Positions 10,797 through 22,889 of a stretch of DNA of 64,000 bases are shown here, piece after piece. Every line of letters begins with the position of its first letter. The first letter of the stretch is position 1. The notes under the pieces were generated by a model, which was not told the origin of the DNA, made no database searches, and saw nothing but the letters and a program-made list of their open reading frames with translations. The position numbers and the translations under genes are program-made. Origin of the DNA: Galeopsis tetrahit. Lineage: Eukaryota; Streptophyta; Magnoliopsida; Lamiales; Lamiaceae. The stretch lies in NCBI GenBank assembly GCA_963675135.1, contig OY776129.1, positions 46,140,141 to 46,204,140 on the forward strand. Reading direction: 5' to 3'.

Positions 10797-11524
10797 TGAT
10801 GCGGCCTAAAAAAGTCATCTAATACGAAGTCGACACGTGTATTAAGGATAAGATAAAGGAGAAGACATATGATTAAAGAATACTCTCTGGATACAAAATC
10901 TCTTCTGGAAGTCCCTCCGGAGGGAGCTCCACTCGGAGAGAAACATCAGGAAGACTCAATCTTGGTATGACTTGGCAAGCCGAGATTATAGGAGAGCCCC
11001 CAGGAATCGGCCCAAGAGTGATTTAAGGAAGACTCCTTCCTCCTCCATCTTAGGGGATGAAGTCCACTAAAGGGGGATGATCCCGGTTCTTTAGGAAAGG
11101 AAGGGAAGTGGTGACCTTGTCAACACAGCTGGGCTGGGTCCAAAGGGTAGCTCTGAAATGGAAGGAAGCCATAACTTCCCATTGGGAAGAATTCTCTATA
11201 AATAGGTAAATCCGAAGATGTTCTCAGGTTAGCTTCTTGACTTTTACCAGACTTAATACACTTCGTATAAAACATATTTCTAATATCCTTTGAGAGCCTG
11301 ATTTGATAAATCAAGGATCTCGAGATCCTTGCGATATATTGAGATCCCTATACTGACTTAGGCATCGGAGTGTCCGCGCCGGACTCCCCTCCGGCGTGTC
11401 TTTTGCAGGTTCTGGAGGATCATATTGAAGGAAGTAGCATACCCGGACTACCAATACACGTTTGGGAGCTTAGATATCCACTTCCAAGGATATCCAGGTC
11501 ATCAGTGCAATTTTTGGCACATCA
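10797..11524 (+). repeat. Tat-1 5' LTR
   Basis: Starts TGATGCGGCC and ends GGCACATCA. A TATAAATA box at 11197-11204, with CTATAAATAGG context, marks the likely start of the genomic transcript. Same length as the 3' copy. Confidence 0.96.
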
Positions 11525-11526
11525 AC

Positions 11527-11541
11527 TGGCGCCGTCTGTGG
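11527..11541 (+). other. Tat-1 primer-binding site
   Basis: TGGCGCCGTCTGTGG lies two bases inside the 5' LTR. Its first nine bases match the complement of the plant tRNA-Asp 3' end (TGGCGCCGT). Pairing is weaker beyond that, so the primer tRNA is tentative. Confidence 0.75.
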
Positions 11542-11586
11542 GAACGACTTGAAAGATTTTCTCACGAATTTCTATCTGTTCGAGTG

Positions 11587-14500
11587 ATGGGTGGTGGAAA
11601 TAACACGGTCACATCTACCTCGGGAAAGAAGGCTCTTGTAGGGGAGAATCCCCCTTTGCCGACTGATCCCACACCAGAAGGAGGCCGAGGGAAGGATCCC
11701 GTTCATACCCCTTCCCGATCGAATCCGCCATTGACGCCTACCACAGGCTTGGGTGACGGAAACCATCCCCTCCCGATCGAAGAGGGGATAACGGCAAACA
11801 TTGAAGCCCCAGCGATACGGACTTCGGATCCCCAACGGAAGGATGCTCCAAATTCGGAACCATGCGTGATTTCTCCCGATCAATTGAAAGCCCTCATCAA
11901 GCAGGCTGTAGAGAGAGCTTTTGCGGCTCAAGGAGGTCAAGTCCCTAGAGCTACGCCAGGGAATGTGGAGATACCTACCCCAAGACTCCAGGAAGAGGCA
12001 CCTGGAGCCTCCCAAGTGCTATCCAAAGAAGTAGGAATGCGGGTAGAAGGAGATGATAAGGTGCCCTCCCGAGCGGAAAGAAGCATCCCCCCTCGAAATA
12101 CGAGAAGGAATGCAGATTTGGCACCCCGAGAGATAGAGCTCCCTGAAACAGAAGAAAGCACCGACGATACCTACGGAGGGCCAGTCAGCGACCAACTACA
12201 AGCCCTGCAGAAGGAGATGAGGGATATGAGGAAACAGATGAATAATCGAGCAAGCAGATCCGCTTATGTTTCTGGGTGTCAGTTCTCTCCTAACATATTA
12301 CAGGATGAACTGCCATTCAACTTCAAACCCCTCAATTTTGAATACGATGGTACGGCAGACCCATACGAACACCTAGTAAGGTTCGAGAATGCTGCGTTAT
12401 TACACCGCTACGGAGAGGGAATCAAATGCAGGGTGTTCCTGACCACCCTGGAAAAAGCGGCACAGCAGTGGTTCACTCAATTGGAACCCAATACAATTCG
12501 ATCCTGGGAGGAATTCAGTGAGTTATTCCTTCATCAATTCGCAAGTGCCCGGAGACAGCCGCGGGCCACTTTGACCCTCTTCAATCTGAGGTAGGGGGAG
12601 AACGAGAGTTTGAGAGCTTTTCTCCGGAGGTTCAATCAAGCAGCTCTGGAGGTCCCTACAGCCTCTCCGGAGGTGAAGATCAATGCTCTTACTAACGGAT
12701 TGCGTGATGGAGACTTCTTCTCCTCCTTAGCTAAGAAGCCGGTTAAGAACTTTGATGAGTTGCTACACAGAGCAGAGAAGTACCTCACCCTGGAGGAGGT
12801 TCGAAAAGCCAAAAGACTGGAGATTAGGCCACAAGATCGAGAGAGAAGAAGAGAGGGCCCCTCCAGACGTTCCAGTCCAGAGGTCCCTCGGACCTCCGGG
12901 TCAACAAGAGACAGCAATCCATCTGGAGGTTCCCGGTCCGGCCCTCGCGGAAGGTTTGAGAAGTACACACCCTTGAGAATTGAACCTGCCGAAGTACTGG
13001 AGGTGGCAGGAGATCATCCTGACTTGAAATTCCCTTACTCCAGAAGTCGAGGACCTCAGAAGCCCAAGTCCGATCGATTTTGCAGATTTCACAATGAGTA
13101 TGGACATGACACGAATCAATGTTATCACCTGAAAGACGGGATTGAAAGGATGATCCAGGCAGGGCATCTGAAAGAATTTATATTTAGAGACAGGCAGGGC
13201 CCTCGGGGGCAGAAGCGAAAGGAACATGAAAGGAAACCAGAAGAGAAGGAAACCAAGGAGGCGGCCGAAGATATGCCCCCTCCACCGCCAAAGAGAGGAG
13301 TAATCCACATGATTGTGGGAGGACCAGCAGATGGGGATTCCTTCCGAAAGAGAAAACAAAGTGTTCGAGATTTAAAAGCGGGACAAGGAGGTCAATTGAA
13401 AGAAGTAGGACGTATGACAGAGACACCCAATATCAGATTTGGGCCGGAGGATGTGAAATGAGTTAAGGAAGATCACAATGACGCCTTGGTGATCACTACC
13501 GACATAGCTGGGTTCGACGTCGCCCGAATCTTTGTAGATACGGGAAGCTCAGCTGATATTATGTTTTTTGAGTGCTTCAAGAGGATGGAGCTGAGTGTGA
13601 AGCTGCGACCTGTAGATACCTCCCTGTATGGTTTCTCCGGAGGTGCCATCCAACCCTTGGGATCGGTAATGTTACAGGTAGGATTGGGGGACGCTCCAGC
13701 TCGAAAGGTCCACCTGGTGGAGTTCCTCATTGTGGATATCCCCTCATCATACAATGTAGTAATGGGACGACCTAGCCTGAACCTCTTTCAGGCAATCATC
13801 TCCACATTTCATATGAAAATGAAATTCCCTACAGCTACAGGGGTGGGAGAAGTAAGAGGAGATCAATACCAAGCACGGAAGTGCTACGCAGAGTCTGTAA
13901 AGATAGCGGACAGAGCTTTAACCAAGGGCCTGGAGAGGACGAGAGGAGACGACCCTGATGTAAAGAAAAAGAAAGTGGAAGGAGTGACACCTGAGCAAGT
14001 AAGTGTTAAAACAGATGAGGAGCTGATGAATGTGGAGCTTTTCCCAGGGAAACTCGGCTTTGCTACTAAGATAGGTACCCAACTGGGACCTGAACTCACA
14101 GAGAAGGTAATCTCTACATTACGTCGAAATTCCGATATATTTGCATTCTCTCCAGCTGACATGACAGGTATCCCTCCGGAGATAGCAATACATTGCCTTA
14201 ATGTTGATCCAAAGGCAAGGCCAGTGAAACAAAAGTTACGAAACTTTGGAGTTGAGAAGAATAGTATAGTGAAAGAAGAAGTAGAGAAGTTATTGAAAGC
14301 AGGACACGTGGTGAAAGTACAATTCCCGGAATGGCTCTCCAATGCAGTGTTAGTACCTAAGGGGGGAGGGAAATGGAGAATGTGTATCGACTTCAGGGAC
14401 CTCAACAAGGCGTGTCCCAAAGATCACTATCCGCTGCCAAGGATAGACCAGTTAGTGGATGCGACTTCTAGATTTGAGCTACTAAGCATGATGGATGCAT

Positions 14501-17184
14501 ACCAAGGATACCACCAGATCCAGCTGAACCCCTCAGATGTCCCCAAAGTGTGCTTCATAGCAGCGTGCAGAACGTTTGGCTATGTTCAAATGCCATTCGG
14601 ATTGATCAATGCCGGAGCAACAAATCAAAGGATGGTCGATGCTGTCTTCCGAGGACAACTAGGAAGAAACATGGAAATATATGTGGATGATATGCTGGCC
14701 AAGAGTGTGAAAGCAGATCATCATGTGGAGGACCTGGAGGAGATTTTCCAGGTAATTCGAGAAAACGGTATCAAGTTGAACCCAGCCAAGTGTTCCTTTG
14801 GAGTGAAGTCGGGGAAGTTCCTTGGATACATGGTTACTCAAAGAGGGATAGAAGTAAACCCAACTAAGGTGAAGGCTGTACTGGACATGCAGCCACCAAG
14901 GAACGTGAAGGAGCTCCAGACGCTCAACGGGAGGATCACAGCGTTAAGTAGATTCATAGCCAGGTCCGCCGAGAAAAGTCATCCCTTCTTCAAGATTCTC
15001 AAGAAAGGGGCCAAGTTCGAATGGAATGAGACATGCTAGAAGGCCTTTGAGGACTTGAAATGTCATTTGTCCCAGCTGCCGAAGTTGATTAAACCCTCTC
15101 CGGGAGACACTCTCATTTTGTACCTCTCTGTAGGGGAATTCTCATTAAGCACAGCCTTAGTTAAAGAAGAAGGATCTATCCAATATCCTATCTATTATGT
15201 TAGTAAAGTCATTCAAGGAGCCGAAGCTCGGTACTCGGAAATCGAGAAGGCTGCTCTGGCCGTGGTATTTACGGCGCGGAGATTACGCCCATATTTCCTC
15301 TCTTATAAAATACTGGTCCGCACTAATTACTTATTGAAACAGGTCATTGGCCGAGCAGACCTCTCAGGAAGGATGGTGAGATGGGCAATAGAGCTCCAAG
15401 AATATGATGTGGACTTCAAGCCACGGAGGGCCATAAAAGCCCAAGCTTTGTCTGATTTAATACAAGAATCTACTAAACCAGAGGAAGCAGAGGGATGAAA
15501 GATATATGTAGACGGTTCAGTGACTCTGAGCGGATGTGGAGCAGGGATAGTGCTAGTGAGCCCTCAAGGAGAGGACCTACAATTCGCAGTGAGGTTCCAA
15601 TTCATGACCTCAAATAATGGAGCAGAGTACGAAGCTTTGATAAGAGGAATGGAGATGGCAGTGGAATTGGGAGCTCTAAAGGTAACTCTATACTCCGACT
15701 CCCAATTAGTTGTTCAACAGGTGAATGGAGAATATACAGCCAAAGATAACAGAATGGCTGCTTATTTGGAACGAGCCAAAGAAGTGATGGGCAAATTCCA
15801 AGATTGTAAGGTGGTCCAGGTACCTCGAGGGAAAAACATGCAAGCGGACAGCCTCTCCAAACTTGCCAGCTCCACAGAGTTTGATGGACAAGGAACAGTG
15901 ACCTTGGTGGTAGCAGAAAGAGAGACTCTCGGAAACCCCATCGGTTCCATTGAGGAAGGAGATGATTGGAGGAAAGATATATGGGTGGAACTCACCAAGG
16001 AAGCAGATGCCCCTACCTCCCGAGAGGCCCGAGCTCTTCGGATCAAATATTGTATTATCGGAGGACACTTATACAAGAAGTCGTTCACTCAACCGTATCT
16101 GAGGTGTATATCAACTCGAGAAGCAAGGTACACACTCAAAGAAATCCATGAAGGAGACGCAGCTAGTCATGAGGGATATAAAACAGTGGTGAAGAAAGCC
16201 TTGAGGGCCGGATTGTATTGGCCCTCCATGACAAAGGATGCCAAAGAGTTCGTAAAAAAATGTGTCAAGTGTCAGAAAAATGGTCCCTTGATAAGGACTC
16301 CTGCGGAAGAAATGGGAGCTATGCACTCTCCGTGTCCCTTCGCTGAGTGGGGAATCGATTTGGTAGGGCCCTTCCCTCCAGCCTCTGGAGGAAGAAAATT
16401 TATGATAGTAGCAGTAGATTATTTTAGCAAATGGGTTGAAGTTGCCCCTCTGGCTACAATAGATGAAGAGAATGTGATCAAACTCTTGAGAAGATAGATT
16501 TGCTGCAGATTCGGAGTACCCAGAATATTGGTCTCTAATAATGGAACACAGTTCAATGGAGAAAATGTACGAGGATGGTGTGCAAGACTAAACATAATAC
16601 AAAGATTCACCTCCGTAGCTCATCCTCAAGCTAACGGACAAGTGGAAGTTACTAATCGGACGATAGTAGATGGTATTCGAACAAGGCTGACGAAAATAGG
16701 AGGAGGATGGGTGAATGAGTTAGACAATGTGCTATGGTCATACAGAACGAGTCCAAAGACAGCGACTGGAGAGTCTCCCTTTCAGCTGGTCTATGGAGCC
16801 GCGGCGGTGATACCTCCGGAGGCCGTGCTGCAGTCCCACCGAATTGCCCAATTTGAAGAACATCAGAATGAGAGGCTGATGAGAGAGGCCCTGGATTTAA
16901 TAGAAGAAGAAAGGGAGACGGTTAGAGTGCGTGCGGAGAGATACAAGATCAGAATTAAAGTTGCATACGACCGAAGGGTGATCCCGAGGTCCTTTAGAGT
17001 GGGGGACCTGGTACTAAGAAGAGCTGATGCCCTAAGAAATACGGGAAAGTTAGAGCCCAACTGGGAGGGGCCTTATAAAATCACGCAGGTACTGAAGGGA
17101 GGAGCCTATAGATTACAGAGCATGGAGGGAGTTGACATAGCTAGACCCTGGAACGTTTGCCATTTGAAGAGGTTCTTTGTTTGA
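11587..17184 (+). pseudogene. Tat-1 gag-pol polyprotein, five in-frame stops
   Basis: One reading frame from ATG at 11587 to TGA at 17182, with no frameshift, broken by stops at 12592 (TAG), 13459 (TGA), 15037 (TAG), 15496 (TGA) and 16495 (TAG). Order: gag (about 12290-12850, FKPLNFEYDGTADPYEHL); a CRFHNEYGHDTNQC knuckle-like motif near 13080; protease (FVDTGSSADIMF near 13530); reverse transcriptase (CIDFRDLNKACPKDHYP near 14380, YVDDM near 14680); RNase H (about 15055-15420); second, archaeal-like RNase H (YVDGS near 15506, GAEYEAL, YSDSQLV, QADSLSKL); integrase zinc finger (about 16130-16290) and core. The second catalytic Asp of the integrase core is Asn (SNNGTQF near 16540). The reverse transcriptase has LINAGATNQR where the family has LKNAGATYQR. 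This copy cannot make an active polyprotein and would need help in trans. Confidence 0.95.
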
Positions 17185-17480
17185 AGAAAGTGTAAGGTCT
17201 TGAGACCGTTTGTGATTTCTGCATTAATTCATATTTCTGTTTGATGTATTTAGTGGCTTCACCGGAGCTCTTTTTCCCTCTTTACGGGTTTCCCCGTTGG
17301 GGTTTTTCCGTAAAGAGGTTTTTAATGAGACCGGCGTAGGTTATCTATGGCCTATGTTGAAAACTGACAATAAATCAATGAAGCTTTATCCCTTTTTGAA
17401 AAAGATTTACACAGAATTATTATGTCTTGATTATCTTTCTCATATTTGAATATACGATGTATGAATATAAAAATTGTGAG

Positions 17481-18345
17481 TGTGAGAAACAATCGGAAGC
17501 CTAGAGGCCGAGGTGCTCCAGAGAGCCCTCACCATATTTGAGATCCAAAAGGGTTATTCAATGAAATGAGAAGATTTTTATGAATCAAAATCTTTTAAGA
17601 ATAAGAGTGAGAAACACTCAGAGGCCTAGAGGCCGAGGAGCTCCAGAGAGCCCTCACCATATTTGAGACCCAAAAGGGTTATTCAATGAAATGAGAAGAT
17701 TTTTATGAATCAAAATCTTTTAAGAATAAGAGTGAGAAACACTCAGAGGCCTAGAGGCCGAGGAGCTCCAGAGAGCCCTCATAATATTTGAAACCCAAAA
17801 GGGTTATTCAGTGAAATGAGAAGATTTTATGAATCAAAATCTTTTAAGAATAAGAGTGAGAAACACTCAGAGGCCTAGAGGCCGAGGAGCTCCAGAGAGC
17901 CCTCATCATATTTGAAACCCAAAAGGGTTATTCAGTGAAATGAGAAGATTTTATGAATTAAAATCTTTTAAGAATAAGAGTGAGAAACACTCAGAGACCT
18001 AGAGGCCGAGGTACTCCAAAGAGCCCTCACCCTATTTGAGACCCTAAAGGGTTAATCAATGAAATGAGAAGATTTTTTGAGTCAAAATCTTTTAAGGATA
18101 AGAGTAAGAAATACTCAAAGGCCTAGAGGCCGAGAAGCTCTGGAGAGCCCTCAACATATCAATGGGAAGATTTTTTGAATCAAAATCTTTTAAGAATGAG
18201 AGTAAGAAATACTCAGAGGCTTAGAGGCCGAGGAGCTCCGGAGAGCCCTCAACATATCAAGGAGAAGATTTTTTGAGTCAAAATCTTTTAAGAATGAGAG
18301 TGAGAAATACTCAGAGGCCGAGAGGCTCCAAAGAGCCCTCACTCA
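17481..18345 (+). repeat. 124-bp tandem repeat array in Tat-1
   Basis: Eight units begin near 17481, 17605, 17730, 17854, 17978, 18102, 18200 and 18298. Spacing is about 124 bp, shortening to 98 bp in the last units. Each contains GAGTGAGAAACACTCAGAGG, GGCCGAGGAGCTCCAGAGAG and AAAATCTTTTAAGAATAAG. The repeats lie between the integrase and the 3' end of the antisense gene. Tat-lineage elements are known for such arrays, which can seed satellites. No coding sequence. Confidence 0.93.
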
Positions 18346-18783
18346 AGACCCAGGAGGAGTACTTAGAAAACAAAAGGGAGTGTTGGTCGAAGAAAACCTC
18401 CCCGAGCCATCTAAAACCAGAGGCAATCCCTCGAAAGGGGGAGGCGTTCCTCAAATTTCTTGAGAAAATGCCTTGAAGGTTATGAAACCTAGAAATGATG
18501 ATGGTGCAACCTACAAAACCAATAGAGGGGGGAGAAGAGCACACCTCCAATATATTCCTTACTGGTCTTATAGGTTGCTCATATGAGCATAAAAGGAAAA
18601 GACAACCTGCCAACAAGCAAACGATATAAAGCTAACACAACTACTACAAAAAGCCCCCACATATCTAGGAGTGTGGGGTCCCCTACAGAGTATGAGAAAG
18701 CAAGTATTACGAGCAGAAATTAAAAGAGTGTAGCAAAACAAAAGAAAGGTAAATTGTTCGTTATGACCATGAAAATATGAAAT

Positions 18784-20927
18784 TTAAACTGCTTTTTCAA
18801 CAGTAGCTTCCTCAGCAACAGCCCCCTCGACCTCAGCTCCCTCGACCACAGCTCCTTCAATAGCACCCTCCTCCACAGCAGCATGGCTGCTAGATCCTCC
18901 GCCCTCCTCTGGGCCCCCTTCACCTCTCAAGATAACCTCAGCACCCTTTGCTCCATCTACTCCTGCTACCATATTGGGGGCAGAAACGTAAGGATAAACC
19001 AGCTGCTCCAGAGGCTTTAGCTCAGCCATACCCACCTTAGCTGTCTGTAACTTGGCGATGTCCTGACCCATTCCGGGTAGCCACCAAGGACTGTCGGGGC
19101 TCTCCTTAGGATCCCCTAAGAATTTTAGAGGAGTAGCGAGCTGATCCAGGCGAAAAGCACGAGAATAGGTCCCATCGAACCCCGGGGCTGAGTGCTCGGC
19201 CACGGCATTGCTGAAGCCATGGTCGATGAAGTGAGGAATATGTGGCCCCATGGCGCATAAGAAGCTTGAGCTCTTTAGAAAACTAGACAGCCACTGAGTA
19301 TGAAGAGTTCCCAAGAATTCTTGACCCAAGGAGGAGGTAAATAGGGATTTGATGCAAGCCTGCACTCCGACATCTGGCAGCTCGCGTTCCATCTGTTCCA
19401 CCTCCTCTTCTAGATGCTTAATCCTAGCTGCATCCTGCTTGCCTTGAGCCCATAGAAGAGGCAACTCCTCAGCCAGAGCCTGAGCTCGTTTATGAGCTTT
19501 GTCCTTCTCCGTAGTGATACCCTTGAGGGTTGATTGAAAAGAGGATGCTTCAGCTCGGAGAAGTTCAAGCTCAGCCACCATCTCAACACCTTGGTCGAAT
19601 ATCTTAGTGTAGACAAGACCAGGCTACATGAAGAAAATGAACTATGTTTAAGATGCAAAGAAGATAGAAGCCATGAAGGTAATGGAAAATACCTCTGAAA
19701 AAAGATGAGCACCACGAAGCAGGTGGTCCTCAGGAAGGGGCTTGTCGGATAATTCAGTGTTGGAAGGAGGAGGACATTTGTTGATGAGGCGATGGAGAGG
19801 TTCGTACGCAGCAGAAGGGGGAGCTTCTTTCTCAGCAAGAGGTCGGACAGTTTTTCCCTTCTTCTTTTTAGAAGTGCCGCAGTCGGAGAAGAAGGCATTG
19901 GTAGCTGAGCGAGTTCTCCTGGCAACAGAACCCGGGACTTGAGTAGAAGAACTGGGGAGAGGAGAAACTTTTGAAGGACTCTCTGGAGCCGGGGTCTTTG
20001 CTGAGCTTTCTAGAGCAGGAGACTGAGGAGCTTTTGGGAGATCTTCAGGAGCAGCTAATGCAGGGGTCTTCACTATGCCGAGAGCAAGGGCATCCCGTGA
20101 GATATGAGTTAACCAACTCATTGCTGCAGATAATCAAGAAGATTCTCAAAACTCAGAAAAATAACCACATGCAATAAACGAAATGCAAGAACAGAAGATT
20201 TTTTACCATCTCGAGGTTCTAAAGGGAAATCTTGAGGACAGAAGCCAAAGTGGGAGAGGATGCGAGGATTTTTGAAGATACCAATAACATCAAAATAATC
20301 GTGTTGACAGACATGGGTATTGAGATTAGTCATAACAGTGTGATTTGAAACAGAGTAAGCTTTCAAAGAGGGAGGAAGTATCCCTGGATTATGGAATATC
20401 CAATTTTCATGAGGAAATGGCCAGTCGGTGGGGCTAGTAACGAAGAAATAGTAATCTCTCCAAGATGACTCTTCTTCGTGGAGTTTTTTCATGAACTTAC
20501 AAACACGAGACCTCCTCCCACAAACATAGAAGAAGCCGTCGTTCACTTTGCAAGAGTGTTGGCTCAGAAACAGTTCGGCAGAAGGCTCACCGCCATTCCC
20601 CTTCACCAAAATGAAAAATCCTATCATAGTACGGATAGCATTCGGAGTGAACTGGTTGAGAGGGATCTGCATGCGGGTGGATATGGAGGCCAAGTAGGAA
20701 TGAACCGGAAATCGAAGACCTGCCCTAATTTGAGCTTCGAAAAAAGGCAGAGTTCGGGGTTCAGAGAGATCAGGGCGTTCATCTAAGCAAGGAATCCGGA
20801 AAGTGTATTCCGGCGGAAAAACGTGGGCTTGAATAAGGCTAGATAGGTGAGTATTATCGATTAAGGAAGAGGTGGAAATCCTATTTTTGGGGCTCCCCAT
20901 CGGAAGCGGAGAAGAAAGGCGAGACAT
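18784..20927 (-). CDS. Tat-1 antisense gene, gypsy-type transposase-like domain, 3 exons
   Basis: An antisense gene with ATG at 20927. Predicted exons are 20927-20207, 20123-19693 and 19623-18784. The introns (83 and 69 nt) have GT...AG ends (GATG|GTAAAA...CTGCAG|CA; AGAG|GTATTT...TGTAG|CC). Splicing keeps one open frame of 663 codons to the stop at 18784. Exon 1 (240 residues) has FPVHSYLASISTRMQIPLNQ, FTPNAIRTMIGFFILV and WRDYYFFVTSP, the pattern of the 'putative gypsy type transposon' domain (Transposase_28). Exon 2 is Pro/Ser-rich with a basic SKKKKGK stretch. Exon 3 starts as a probable coiled coil (LELLRAEASSFQ...HLEEEVEQMERELP) and ends in Ala/Glu/Val-rich repeats. Extra antisense ORFs are known in Tat elements; their role is unknown. 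Splice sites are predicted by eye. Confidence 0.85.
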
Positions 20928-21371
20928 TGACTAACAATGTTAATAAAAGAAAAAAAAAGATAGCTAGGTTACCTTGATTGGGAGAACTACGAAGTCAGTC
21001 GGGGCAACCGGCGACGGTGAAACTCGAGAGGAAGAACGCCTGAGAAGAGAGGTGGAGACAACAAAGAACTTTTCAAGGAAATGAAATTCAAAAGAGTGAA
21101 AAGGAAAGGAATGGTTGTGTGAAGTAAATGAGAAAAGGGGGAAATCGAGGTTTTTCCTCGGGAAAACAGCCAGAGAGAGAAAAAGGCGACTGCGTGGGAC
21201 CCGGGCACGGAAGTCGAAACGTCTTCAGAGCTGGAGGCGGGAAAATTTACGGAGGAGGATATTTTCGAAATTTCTCTCTGGAGCTAGAATCATACGCGTC
21301 TCTCCAAGAATGTCTCTGTGCTAGACTCACTTGAATTTTTTACTCTCACAAAAGGTATACTCCTTTTACGA

Positions 21372-21388
21372 GAGTAGGGGGGAGTAGA
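21372..21388 (+). other. Tat-1 polypurine tract
   Basis: GAGTAGGGGGGAGTAGA lies immediately before the 3' LTR, the position where plus-strand DNA synthesis is primed. Confidence 0.85.
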
Positions 21389-22116
21389 TGATGCGGCCTA
21401 AAAATGTCATCCAATAAGAAGTCTACACGTGTATTAAGGATAAGATAAAGGAGAAGACATAAGATTAAAGAATACTCTCTGGATACAAAATCTCTTCTGG
21501 AAGTCCCTCCGGAGGGAGCTCCACCCGGAGAGAAACATCAGGAAGACTCAATCTTGGTATGACTTGGCAAGCCGAGATTATAGGAGAGCCCCCAGGAATC
21601 GGCCCAAGAGTGATTGAAGGAAGACTCCTTCCTCCTCCATCTTAGGGGATGAAGTCCACTAAAGGGGGATGATCCCGGTTCTTTAGGAAATGAAGGGAAG
21701 TGGTGACCTTGTCAACACAGCTGGGCTGGGTCCAAAGGGTAGCTCTGAAATGGAAGGAAGCCATAACTTCCCCTTGGGAAGAATTCTCTATAAATAGGTA
21801 AATCCGAAGATGTTCTCAGGTTAGCTTCTTGACTTTTACCAGACTTAATACACTTCGTATAAAACATATTTCTAATATCCTTTGAGAGCCTGATTTGATA
21901 AATCAAGGATCTCGAGATCCTTGCGATATATTGAGATCCCTATACTGACTTAGTCATCGAAGTGTCCGCGCCGAACTCCCCTCCGGCGTGTCTTTTGCAG
22001 GTTCTGGAGGATCATATTGAAGGAAGTAGCATACCCGGACTACCAATACACGTTTGGGAGCTTAGATATCCACTTCCAAGGATATCCAGGTCATCAGTGC
22101 AATTTTTGGCACATCA
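21389..22116 (+). repeat. Tat-1 3' LTR
   Basis: Same 728-bp length as the 5' LTR, TGATGCGGCC to GGCACATCA, with TATAAATA at 21789-21796. About 12 substitutions separate the two copies by hand count. Confidence 0.96.
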
Positions 22117-22121
22117 CTATT

Positions 22122-22889
22122 AATATACAAATGAATTAAAATTAATGATTACTGATTACGGTATTATTAATTATTAATTGTGGTATTACTGATTGTGTGA
22201 AATTATTTATTATTGTTTAAGACATTACTGATTATTATTATATATATATTTTTTTTATGGAAGTTAAATACCCATCCCTTTTTTCCCCTCCCCATAACTC
22301 GAACCCAGGACCTAAGGCCTAGGTAGTGGTGCTCTAACCACTTGAGCTATCCCACTTTGTCTTTTTTATGGTATTACATATTATTGATTATGGTATTACT
22401 TAATATAATTAGATTTGTGGAATTATTTATTATTGTATAAGATATTACTGATCAATGTTCATGATATTACTAATTACTGTTCATTGTATTACTGATAATT
22501 GTTTTTGGTATTATTGAATATAATTGGATGTGTGGAATTATTTGTTATTATATAAAATTTTATTGATTAATATTAATGGTATTACCGATTACTGTTCGTG
22601 GTATTACTAATAATTGATTTTAGTATTATTTAATATAATTAGATATGTGTAATTATTTGTTATTGTATAAGATATTGGAGTACTAATTATTTTTAATGGT
22701 ATTAGTGTATTACTGATTATTACTTATTGTATTATTGAGTATAATAAAATCATACATATAATATTATTTTGTATTAAAATTTTAAAAAGTACTAATGAAA
22801 AAAATGAAGAAATAAATTTTTTTGAATAAAAACTGAAAATGGAAAGAAAAATTAAAAAGAAACAAAAATTGAGATTTGTGCCTTATTTT
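22122..22889. repeat. degenerate GGTATTAC repeat, continuation of Tat-1 target
   Basis: Imperfect repeats of the type GGTATTACTGATTACTGTTC and ATAATTAGATGTGTGGAATT fill 22122-22740. The same words occur before Tat-1 at 10740-10796, so the retrotransposon sits inside this repeat. No gene. Confidence 0.55.
22261..22361 (-). mobile_element. tRNA-derived SINE
   Basis: On the minus strand the 101-bp insert begins GACAAAGTGGGATAGCTCAA. It contains an A-box-like TAGCTCAAGTGGTTA and a B-box-like GGGTTCGAGT about 35 bases apart, as in tRNA-derived RNA polymerase III promoters. TTTTTTATGG occurs on both sides (22251-22260 and 22362-22371), which looks like the target duplication. The adjacent poly-T/A acts as tail. 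The tRNA fold is incomplete (no clear acceptor pairing), so a SINE is preferred over a tRNA gene. Confidence 0.65.

Larger units (their letters stand above)
10797..22116 (+). mobile_element. complete LTR retrotransposon Tat-1 (Ty3/gypsy, Tat lineage)
   Basis: An 11,320-bp element with two 728-bp LTRs, a primer-binding site, a polypurine tract and a perfect 5-bp target duplication CTATT (10792-10796 and 22117-22121). Hand comparison of the LTRs gives about 12 differences in 728 bases, so insertion was recent. The sense strand carries one gag-pol frame with five stops. A 4.2-kb region between integrase and 3' LTR holds 124-bp tandem repeats and an antisense spliced gene. The Tat assignment rests on two successive RNase H domains after the reverse transcriptase, lack of a chromodomain, and the antisense gene. 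It is inserted within a foldback repeat. Confidence 0.96.

Noticed and set aside
10064..10809. Overlapping frames of 64-127 codons on both strands
   Set aside because: They arise from GC-rich composition; no start context, domain or splice pattern supports any of them. Kept only as possible captured DNA.
21115..21334. Two short plus frames just before the Tat-1 3' LTR
   Set aside because: They overlap each other in different phases in the likely leader of the antisense gene. No family resemblance. A 42-nt GT..AG pair near 20931-20972 is too short for a plant intron.
22261..22361. tRNA gene
   Set aside because: Internal promoter boxes are tRNA-like, but acceptor-stem pairing and a CCA-proximal end are absent, and direct repeats flank it; a SINE fits better.
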